7,594 bases of DNA, from NCBI GenBank assembly GCA_017421145.1, contig JAFOTA010000237.1:1-7594 (forward strand). The letters are read 5' to 3'. A model generated the notes under the pieces. It ran no database searches. It saw only the letters and a program-made list of their open reading frames with translations, and was not told where the DNA came from. The DNA comes from Treponema sp. (GTDB lineage: Bacteria > Spirochaetota > Spirochaetia > Treponematales > Treponemataceae). This document shows positions 1 to 4,519 of this stretch, piece by piece. The position numbers were made by a program, and so were the translations under genes. Every line of letters begins with the position of its first letter. The stretch's first letter is position 1.

Positions 1-365
1 ACGATTATCTCCCGTGTGTTTTGTTCCTTTTTTATTTGCATGGTATAACGCCAATGTCCGCCGCCATTAACTGTTTTACCTCTAATAAAATCACGTTTAA
101 TTTTTTCAATATCGACGAAATCTATGCTTTCTCTGCCGCTGAAGCTTCGAATTATAATATGGGTATCATCATAAAAAATACATTCATAAACTTCGGTGAT
201 TATTGCAAATATAAATATAAAAATAAAAACGACCGGAATTATTAAGAACCATCTATTAAGATGCTCGAAGAGTATGATAAATAAGCTAAGTAGAGCCATA
301 ATGAGCAGCAATGAATTTATAACTATTCGTGCAATATTTTCTTTTTCTATTCCAATCTTTTCCAT
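1..365 (-). CDS. Two-helix membrane protein with C-terminal PH-like soluble region (partial, runs off left edge)
   Basis: An open frame of 121 codons starts at ATG 365-363 and is still open at position 1, so the C-terminus is missing. An in-frame TGA lies nine codons upstream and this is the first ATG after it; no clear Shine-Dalgarno is seen, which weakens the exact start. The N-terminus is short and charged. Two hydrophobic helices follow at about residues 13-33 (INSLLLIMALLSLFIILF) and 38-57 (RWFLIIPVVFIFIFIFAII). A soluble segment with short beta-like strands comes next (IFYDDTHIIIRSFSGRESIDFVDIEKIKRD). This pattern, two helices then a strand-rich domain with an I-x-x-x-D-I-x-x-I-K turn, is like bacterial PH-domain membrane proteins, but that is an inference and the function is unknown. 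Base use is far more AT-rich than in the other genes here, suggesting accessory or transferred DNA. It lies just 3' of ssrA on the same strand. Confidence 0.72.
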   Translation of the reverse strand, partial: MEKIGIEKENIARIVINSLLLIMALLSLFIILFEHLNRWFLIIPVVFIFIFIFAIITEVYECIFYDDTHIIIRSFSGRESIDFVDIEKIKRDFIRGKTVNGGGHWRYTMQIKKEQNTREII

Positions 366-377
366 GTCAAATTCTGC

Positions 378-407
378 AAAAAAGATTTGCTGTCATTTTT
401 GCTGACA
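378..407 (-). terminator. Weak hairpin plus T run between ssrA and the membrane-protein gene
   Basis: On the minus strand TGTCA (407-403) and TGACA (395-391) can form a 5-bp stem around a 7-nt loop, followed by AAATCTTTTTT. The T run ends only 12 bases before the ATG at 365. It could terminate ssrA read-through or act as a leader element of the membrane-protein gene. The stem is short and AT-rich, so this call is tentative. Confidence 0.3.
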
Positions 408-430
408 CGAGCCGTTTTATGTTGTCTAAT

Positions 431-447
431 TCCTTATTTTATAAGGA
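431..447 (-). other. Hairpin immediately 3' of ssrA
   Basis: TCCTTAT and ATAAGGA form a perfect 7-bp inverted repeat with a 3-base loop, beginning 10 bases past the ssrA discriminator base. There is no T run after it on the minus strand, so it is not a standard intrinsic terminator. It may stabilise the precursor 3' trailer or mark the end for processing, because CCA is not encoded and the trailer must be trimmed. Confidence 0.4.
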
Positions 448-456
448 GATAAGTGA

Positions 457-827
457 TGGAGGTGGGGGGAATTGAACCCCCGTCCAAATAAGCTAACCAG
501 GCGCCTCTACAGGTTTATTAGGGCGAGGTGGTTGTCGGGAAACGGTAGCAGCCCCAAAAGCGTCGTCTCCGTATTCCAGATAAAGTCCACTGCACAATCT
601 GGACATTGTACAATGCAAGTCCCTGTCTGTAACAGAACATCGTGGTGCTAGGAACAGCGCCCCACAAGTTCCGTGCCCTGGCCGCGATTAAGCAGCGAGA
701 GCGAGCTGTTCGTCAGACTCTTCGTCTCTACGTTTAGCAGTTATTGTTTTCACCTGAATCAGAGACCAGATGACAGCCTCACCTGCAGCGCAAGATCACT
801 CCTATCTGTCGAAACCGGTACACCCCC
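457..827 (-). ncRNA. ssrA: tmRNA (transfer-messenger RNA)
   Basis: tmRNA rescues ribosomes stalled on broken mRNA: it is charged with alanine, enters the A site with SmpB and supplies a short reading frame encoding a degradation tag. The 371-nt length is normal. The 5' end GGGGGTG (827-821) pairs with CACCTCC near the 3' end to give a 7-bp acceptor stem. That stem has a G-U wobble at the third pair, the alanine identity element. The T arm is GGGGG-TTCAATT-CCCCC. The 5' domain has the conserved GGTTTCGAC and TTGCGCTGCAGGTG blocks. The discriminator is A at 457, and the next bases (TCA) show that CCA is not encoded and must be added. The tag frame lies at 738-688. The gene sits downstream of the partner-switching operon with its own promoter at 938-966. 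The 3' end is a common integration site for mobile elements. No split or permuted arrangement is seen. Confidence 0.97.
688..738 (-). other. tmRNA tag-peptide reading frame (AKRRDEESDEQLALAA)
   Basis: After AATAACT the resume codon GCT (738-736) opens a frame of 16 codons ending in TAA (690-688), encoding AKRRDEESDEQLALAA. The C-terminal LALAA matches the usual degron end (E. coli ends YALAA) that ClpXP-type proteases recognise. The N-terminal part is unusual: KRRDEESDEQ is dominated by charged residues and lacks the aromatic Y or F commonly placed before ALAA, having L instead. The frame choice follows from the conserved position of the resume codon and the terminal Ala-Ala-stop. Confidence 0.9.
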
Positions 828-877
828 GGGTTCCTGTTGATTTCAAGGCTTTCAGATTGTTTCCGAAAGAGCCTGTT

Positions 878-923
878 AAAAAAATGACTTTCGCGGTCAA
901 ATGTTACATTGTCCGCGAAAAGT
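878..923 (-). terminator. Intrinsic-terminator-like hairpin in the ssrA leader
   Basis: On the minus strand the arm ACTTTTCGCGG (923-913) pairs with CCGCGAAAGT (896-887): 8 continuous base pairs, one bulged T, then 2 more pairs. The apical part (AATG-TAA-CATT) extends the stem. TCATTTTTTT follows directly, with seven Ts at 884-878. It has the form of a Rho-independent terminator, but it lies downstream of the promoter at 938-966 and upstream of mature tmRNA. No second promoter is evident between it and position 827. It could be an attenuator, the end of a separate RNA of about 50 nt, or a leaky terminator that ssrA transcription reads through. A second imperfect hairpin (847-873) sits closer to the tmRNA 5' end. 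Confidence 0.7.
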
Positions 924-937
924 GCAATCCGAGTAAT

Positions 938-966
938 AATATAGACAAAAAACAACTTGCAGTCAA
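938..966 (-). promoter_or_regulatory. Sigma70-type promoter for ssrA
   Basis: Minus strand: -35 TTGACT (966-961), a 17-base spacer and -10 TATATT (943-938), preceded by a run of eight As that could act as an UP element. Transcription would start near 931-929, giving a leader of roughly 100 nt before the mature tmRNA 5' end at 827, which must be processed away. The -35 box lies inside the 3' arm of the terminator hairpin of the upstream operon. Confidence 0.8.
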
Positions 967-983
967 GTTTTTTTTATTGACTG
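947..983 (-). terminator. Terminator of the partner-switching operon
   Basis: On the minus strand CAGTCAA (983-977) and TTGACTG (966-960) form a 7-bp stem around a 10-nt A-rich loop, followed by CAAGTTGTTTTTT (T run 952-947). It lies about 50 bases after the stop codon of the anti-sigma gene at 1031. The T run starts a few bases after the stem rather than directly, so efficiency may be moderate. No T run follows on the plus strand. Confidence 0.6.
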
Positions 984-1030
984 GCAATGGACTTATGAAA
1001 AGAGTTCGAAAAACATGTTTTCAAACAGGT

Positions 1031-1582
1031 TTACTCTCCATCAATTGCAACACCGTGGCGTTTCTGTGCAAAACGCTTGAGCATTGCCACTCCGTTGCGC
1101 TTGTCGTTGTATACGAATCCACCGTTCCAGTATTCCAATGCGGCAAAAAGGGCATTTCCACCGTCCTGTTCATCGGACTGCTTGGTACGGAATGTTACGT
1201 AATTCGTAAGTTCCTCAAAGTTTGAGGTATGGAGACATTCAAGACGCTTGCGGTTGAACTCATTCCATTTTTCCAGGTCTTTGAATCCTTCTCCCTCATC
1301 TTCCACTATGATGTGGGCATGCGTTGCGGAGAAAGAATACCAGACATGGACTTTTTTGTTGATGTCGCAATGGTTTCCATGCTTTACGGCATTCTTGATT
1401 ATTTCAGAAATCTGCTGTTCAAGGAGGTTGATTTCTTTGATTTCCAACGGCGCAGACTGAACGATGAGCAATGTGAAGTAGCGGATCTGGCGGAAATCAG
1501 AAGGAAATTCCTTGTAAAGCATATTTGACTTGTCAAATAACGGGTCATTGCCATCTGAGCGAAGTTCTTTGATCATGTCCAT
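1031..1582 (-). CDS. RsbW/SpoIIAB-like ATP-binding anti-sigma kinase (HATPase_c, GHKL fold)
   Basis: 183 residues. In partner switching such a protein binds a sigma factor or other target, or phosphorylates the STAS antagonist on serine with ATP. The N box is visible at about 55-70 (EQQISEIIKNAVKHGN, with the metal-binding Asn64), the G1 box at 93-100 (VEDEGEGF, Asp95 contacting adenine), and a G2-like segment at 141-168 (GGNALFAALEY to NGVAMLKRF). It is somewhat longer than typical RsbW (about 160 residues), partly through a segment of about 40 residues between G1 and G2 (101-140). The G2 loop reads GGNALFAA rather than the classical GxGL form. The ATG at 1582 has AGGAG ten bases upstream; a second in-frame ATG two codons on is a less likely start. 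The STAS stop codon TAG is directly followed by the GAG of this ribosome site, so translation is probably coupled. Family assignment is firm; its target is unknown. Confidence 0.9.
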   Translation of the reverse strand: MDMIKELRSDGNDPLFDKSNMLYKEFPSDFRQIRYFTLLIVQSAPLEIKEINLLEQQISEIIKNAVKHGNHCDINKKVHVWYSFSATHAHIIVEDEGEGFKDLEKWNEFNRKRLECLHTSNFEELTNYVTFRTKQSDEQDGGNALFAALEYWNGGFVYNDKRNGVAMLKRFAQKRHGVAIDGE

Positions 1583-1595
1583 CTGTAAAATTCTC

Positions 1596-1934
1596 CTATT
1601 CGTTAACCATTAAAAGTGCTTCTTCTACTGAATTGGCAATAGGGAAGTAGCCCATCAATTTTGTCAACTCGATAACCTTCTTTACGGAACCATGGATATT
1701 TGAAATATAAAGCTTCAGGTTCATCTTCTTGATCGTTGAGCAAATGTAAATCAAAGCTCCGATTCCAGAAGAGTCGATGTAATCAACCTGCTCCATGTTG
1801 ATAATAAAGGACTTGACGTTCTTTTCGAGCATTTTGCTTACCAGCTCTTTAAGCTTGTAAGAATTGTACAAGTCCATTTCGCCGTTTACGTCAATGATGT
1901 AAACTTCACCATTCTTGCGTATTTTCAGTTCCAT
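1596..1934 (-). CDS. STAS-domain anti-anti-sigma factor (RsbV/SpoIIAA-like)
   Basis: 112 residues forming a single STAS domain, the normal size for the family. When dephosphorylated, such proteins bind the anti-sigma kinase and free its target; phosphorylation on serine switches them off. The signature DSSGIGAL is at residues 54-61, and Ser55, directly after Asp54, is the expected phosphorylation site by analogy with SpoIIAA Ser58 and RsbV Ser56. The early VNGEMDLYNSYKLKE segment (17-30) matches the family's G-x-x-D strand-helix turn. ATG 1934-1932 has AAGGAG seven bases upstream, so the start is secure. The gene lies 32 bases after the phosphatase stop and 13 bases before the kinase start, with the same strand and order, which makes a phosphatase / antagonist / kinase module. 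Both regulatory partners are thus encoded adjacent to it. Confidence 0.95.
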   Translation of the reverse strand: MELKIRKNGEVYIIDVNGEMDLYNSYKLKELVSKMLEKNVKSFIINMEQVDYIDSSGIGALIYICSTIKKMNLKLYISNIHGSVKKVIELTKLMGYFPIANSVEEALLMVNE

Positions 1935-1966
1935 ATGTGTTCTCCTTATTGCCCATTTTGCACAAT

Positions 1967-3664
1967 TTACTGAATTTTAATAATCAGCAGCGACTCGTCA
2001 TCATGTTGATTAGCGTTGCCGCTGAAGTTTTTTACGTCATTCTTGATGATATTCGCCAGCTCTTTGCTTGGCTTGGTGCAGTTGGCCTTTATGATGTCCA
2101 GAAGCTTTTCAGTAGTGTACTGCGCTCCGTCTTCATTAAGTGCCTCTACAATACCATCGGTATATGTGAATATTATATCACCACTTTTAACATTTTGCAC
2201 GAAATCTTTGTATTCTGACGTTTTTTCTACGCCGATCGGGTCAGAAGACTGTGACAAAAGGCTGATTTCCTTCTTTTCTCCGTCAAAATAGTACACCGGG
2301 ATGATTCCGCCTGTCGAAATCTCCATGGTCTGCTCCAACGGATTGTAATTTATCAAAGCCACAGAACCGAAGTGATCCGTGCTGAATGATTCTGACGTGA
2401 TTCCCTTGTTCACCCACGTGAGGATTTTTCCTGCGCTCTGGGTAGTGTTTATTACAAGGCGGAGCATGGCGCGTATCATTGTCATGACCGTCATGCTGTT
2501 CGTTCCTTTTCCTGCGATGTCCGACATGATGAACGAAACCCTGTCTTTCCTTGAAACGATTACGTCGTAATAATCGCCGCAAACGCCGTCTGCCGGTGCC
2601 CAGATGTTTCCGAGCTGTACTCCCTTGACCAAAGGAAGCTTGACCGGTCTGAGCGTGCTCTGGATCTTCATGGCGATTTCAGATTCCTTGTTCATCTCGC
2701 TGCGTTCGATTATGTCTTTTACGGTGATTACGTTCTTTATGATTGCGGCTGCAAAATCCGTGAGGGTAGAGGCAATGCCGAGATGCGTCTTGGTGAATTT
2801 CGGAGTTCCGTTCTTGCGCGCGAATGCAGTTACGCCGATTACGGTTCCCTGGATTTTGAGAGGTACGATTATGTAGCTTCCGCATTCAAGGAATTCTTCC
2901 GGACCGTTCTGATATATCCTGTCATCGATTTCCGGCTTGTCTATGAGTTCCGGGCGGCCTGACTTTGCGATTTCCCCGAAAATGTTTCCCTCAAGAGAGA
3001 ACGAGGCGAATTTGAAGCTTGTTGAAATGCGTACCGGCTTGTGCGGCAGGTCTGAAGGGAGTTTGTAAGGAGGCGGAAAATCACCGTCAAAAGCCTTTAC
3101 GGAAACAAGGTCCTCAAAGTCATCGACCATGAGAAGGGCTGCTCCGTCTGCGTTTATCTGTTCTTTTATCGTCTTGTTTATGTAGTCGAGGAAGTCGTTG
3201 TATCCCTGGTCTGAATCATATGCACCGGCTGCATGAACCATGAAATCCCTGTTCACGTCGAGCATTGCAAGCTCATCTTCCGAAAGGTCACCGTTTTTTT
3301 CTGGAGCCTTCTGCACTTGTTCGGAAAGCCTCTCGTTCTTTTCGTTGTATGATTTAGGGACGAGCTTTTCAATTTTTTTCGGTTCGAACGTCGAAAGCAT
3401 GATTCCGTAGGGGAGCACGAGGAACGCCGCCAGAAAAAGCGCTATGCTGAAGAAAAAAAGTGCGCTCGAAATCTCTTCTCCGGAAACGATCATAATACCT
3501 GCTGCAAGGCTTGAGGAAAGTAGGATTATATCTGCAATCAGGACGGTGAAGCTTACCCTTGCAGTGCTCCTTTTCCTTGAAATAAGGAGAAGCACCAGCA
3601 GTATTGAAGCTATGGCCGCCGTTGCGAAAAGAGGTATATGAGCAAACGTGTCGTTAGATGCCAA
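1967..3664 (-). CDS. Membrane-anchored GAF-PP2C serine phosphatase (RsbU/SpoIIE type)
   Basis: 565 residues from TTG 3664-3662. Three transmembrane helices lie at about 9-28, 37-60 and 67-90, with basic RKR after the first. A charged linker (95-140) leads to a GAF-like sensor domain (about 150-310, with GAALLMVDD and a SYIIVPLKIQGTVIGVTAF strand block). A coupling helix (about 315-340, ending QSTLRP) joins the PP2C domain. Metal-ligand motifs are GDYYD (363-367), SDIAGKG (381-387), TDG (502-504) and DDES (555-558). Role: dephosphorylates the STAS protein in response to a signal sensed by the membrane or GAF part; the ligand is unknown. The start is chosen because GGGAG sits seven bases before this TTG. 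An upstream TTG at 3754 would add 30 basic, low-complexity residues and coincides with the -35 box of the promoter, so it is rejected. First gene of the operon. Confidence 0.93.
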   Translation of the reverse strand: MASNDTFAHIPLFATAAIASILLVLLLISRKRSTARVSFTVLIADIILLSSSLAAGIMIVSGEEISSALFFFSIALFLAAFLVLPYGIMLSTFEPKKIEKLVPKSYNEKNERLSEQVQKAPEKNGDLSEDELAMLDVNRDFMVHAAGAYDSDQGYNDFLDYINKTIKEQINADGAALLMVDDFEDLVSVKAFDGDFPPPYKLPSDLPHKPVRISTSFKFASFSLEGNIFGEIAKSGRPELIDKPEIDDRIYQNGPEEFLECGSYIIVPLKIQGTVIGVTAFARKNGTPKFTKTHLGIASTLTDFAAAIIKNVITVKDIIERSEMNKESEIAMKIQSTLRPVKLPLVKGVQLGNIWAPADGVCGDYYDVIVSRKDRVSFIMSDIAGKGTNSMTVMTMIRAMLRLVINTTQSAGKILTWVNKGITSESFSTDHFGSVALINYNPLEQTMEISTGGIIPVYYFDGEKKEISLLSQSSDPIGVEKTSEYKDFVQNVKSGDIIFTYTDGIVEALNEDGAQYTTEKLLDIIKANCTKPSKELANIIKNDVKNFSGNANQHDDESLLIIKIQ

Positions 3665-3671
3665 AATTGAA

Positions 3672-3676
3672 CTCCC
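3672..3676 (-). promoter_or_regulatory. Ribosome binding site fixing the TTG start of the phosphatase
   Basis: GGGAG (within AAAGGGAG) lies exactly seven bases before TTG 3664. This is a better start than any upstream codon and gives a protein that begins MASNDTF just ahead of the first membrane helix. rimP in this window shows the same GGGAG-N7-TTG arrangement. Confidence 0.75.
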
Positions 3677-3703
3677 TTTATTTGCTTTGCGCTGACATTT
3701 TTT

Positions 3704-3731
3704 TAAACTAAAAAATCTTTTTGATAGTTTA
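3704..3731 (-). repeat. AT-only inverted repeat over the -10 box and start site of the phosphatase promoter
   Basis: TAAACTA and TAGTTTA (3704-3710 and 3725-3731) are perfect 7-base inverted arms. Inside them AAAAA and TTTTT continue the symmetry with a two-base offset. One arm contains the -10 hexamer and the other covers about +10. It could be an operator for a dimeric repressor, or a small hairpin at the mRNA 5' end; chance is possible in DNA this AT-rich. Confidence 0.4.
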
Positions 3732-3754
3732 GCATTGAAAAGTTCAGCCGTCAA
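3726..3754 (-). promoter_or_regulatory. Sigma70-type promoter of the partner-switching operon
   Basis: Minus strand: -35 TTGACG (3754-3749), 17-base spacer and -10 TAAACT (3731-3726), preceded by an A run (AAAAAAAC) like that at the ssrA promoter. Predicted start near 3719 gives a leader of about 55 nt to TTG 3664. The fit to a housekeeping-type promoter means there is no sign that the operon is read by a special sigma factor. Confidence 0.65.
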
Positions 3755-3908
3755 GTTTTTTTAAGTAAAGACAGCCCCAAGCTCCTGAGGATGCCATCCG
3801 TCTTTCGGTTTCCCTGGAATCCGCCTTTTCTGTATATCGGCAGAATTTTCCGGAAAAAACAGCCCGGCTTTCCGAAAACTTTTTTCCTATAAAAATAATT
3901 CAAAGTAA
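3755..3908. other. Divergent intergenic region with palindromes
   Basis: Noncoding spacer of about 150 bases between the two divergent promoters. It contains a perfect 12-bp palindrome TTTTCCGGAAAA (3846-3857) and a related CTTTCCGAAAAC (3868-3879). GGAAAAAA (3852-3859) and TTTTTTCC (3880-3887) form an 8-base inverted repeat, and GGATG-C-CATCC lies at 3789-3799. These may be protein-binding sites serving either direction; no known operator consensus is recognised. No plausible small gene was seen. Confidence 0.4.
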
Positions 3909-3937
3909 TTGACATGAAATGCCCGATGCGCTATATT
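3909..3937 (+). promoter_or_regulatory. Consensus sigma70-type promoter of rimP-nusA-infB
   Basis: -35 TTGACA (3909-3914, exact consensus), 17-base spacer, -10 TATATT (3932-3937), with AT-rich sequence upstream (TATAAAAATAATTCAAAG). Expected start near 3943-3946, giving a leader of about 65 nt to the TTG of rimP. It is the strongest-looking promoter in the window. Confidence 0.88.
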
Positions 3938-3963
3938 ATAGATACATTTTAATTATTTTTAAG

Positions 3964-3990
3964 ATGGAGCCGCGAAACGGCTCCATTTTT
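3964..3990 (+). terminator. Terminator-like hairpin in the rimP-nusA-infB leader (candidate attenuator)
   Basis: ATGGAGCCG (3964-3972) pairs perfectly with CGGCTCCAT (3978-3986) around a CGAAA loop, and TTTTT (3986-3990) follows the GC-rich part, then G. It begins about 20 nt after the predicted start of transcription and ends 19 bases before the rimP start. It must be read through for the operon to be expressed. In Bacillus subtilis a NusA-dependent terminator in the corresponding leader gives NusA autoregulation; the short T run here would suit a terminator needing NusA help. That role is inferred. Confidence 0.75.
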
Positions 3991-3997
3991 GTTATAA

Positions 3998-4002
3998 GGG
4001 AG
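3998..4002 (+). promoter_or_regulatory. Ribosome binding site fixing the TTG start of rimP
   Basis: AAGGGAG ends at 4002. The GTG at 4004 is only one base away and cannot be served by it, whereas TTG 4010-4012 is at the ideal seven-base spacing. The chosen start removes two residues from the longest frame. Confidence 0.7.
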
Positions 4003-4009
4003 TGTGCGC

Positions 4010-4507
4010 TTGAATTATACGTCGCCGGATTCCATTCCGCATTTCAAGGAAAGCTCTGCGGTTGTCGATGCCGCCGGGTTTACGTTGGTCGAGCTGCAGG
4101 TAGTTCCGCAGAAAGGTTCCGTTCATGTCACCGCGGTGATTGCATCGAAGGACGTGAAAAAGGACATCGGCGTGGCTGACTGCTCGAAGGTTCACCATGC
4201 ATTGCAGCCCAGGCTCATATCTATGCTCGGCGTGTGCGAGGACAACTTATATATGGAAGTTTGTTCTCCCGGCATGGAGCGCAACATAAAGAATGCCGCT
4301 GAATTTTCTTTTTTTACAGGACGTGAGATCCGCGTGTGGGATAAGACCGTCGGTGATTGGGTGAGCGGCACAATCAAAAGTTCAGATGAAAAACATGTTG
4401 TCCTGACTCCTTTGAAACAGCAGGAAGAATCTGATGGAACGGGGGACGGCGAAGAGATATCCGTTGCCTACGAAAATATAGCAAAAGCAAAATTTATACA
4501 TTTGTAA
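4010..4507 (+). CDS. rimP: Ribosome maturation factor RimP
   Basis: 165 residues from TTG 4010. RimP assists late assembly of the 30S ribosomal subunit in the cytoplasm. The N-terminal alpha/beta domain (about 1-85) carries the GFTLVELQV strand (23-31) and the IGVADCSKVHHALQPRL helix region (53-69). The family hallmark is YMEVCSPGMERNIK at 81-94, matching the usual LEVSSPGxxRpL. The C-terminal Sm-like domain follows (about 97-165, FFTGREIRVW then strands to the end). It contains a polar, glycine-rich insert (QQEESDGTGDGEE, 137-149) before the last strand, making it slightly longer than typical. It is the first gene of rimP-nusA-infB, a gene order found across many bacteria; nusA starts 12 bases after the stop. 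Expression is probably set by the promoter at 3909-3937 and the leader hairpin at 3964-3990. Confidence 0.93.
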   Translation: MNYTSPDSIPHFKESSAVVDAAGFTLVELQVVPQKGSVHVTAVIASKDVKKDIGVADCSKVHHALQPRLISMLGVCEDNLYMEVCSPGMERNIKNAAEFSFFTGREIRVWDKTVGDWVSGTIKSSDEKHVVLTPLKQQEESDGTGDGEEISVAYENIAKAKFIHL

Positions 4508-4519
4508 TGGGGGATTGTC

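Noticed and set aside
21..405. Two short plus-strand open frames in the AT-rich left end
   Set aside because: They are antisense to the membrane-protein gene on the minus strand, which has coherent helices and a start after an in-frame stop; the plus frames overlap each other and lack ribosome sites.
1010..1021. AAAACATGTTTT palindrome after the anti-sigma gene
   Set aside because: Perfectly symmetric, but short, AT-rich and without a T run or promoter context; likely chance.
770..1225. Open frame of 151 codons on the plus strand
   Set aside because: It runs antisense through the ssrA 5' end, its promoter and the end of the anti-sigma gene; there is no ribosome site and the protein shows no domain.
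3665..3754. Upstream N-terminal extension of the phosphatase to TTG 3754
   Set aside because: This codon is the -35 box itself and the extension covers the promoter and 5' leader; a proper ribosome site fits TTG 3664.
4004..4006. GTG start for rimP
   Set aside because: Only one base separates it from the GGGAG ribosome site; TTG 4010 has the right spacing.
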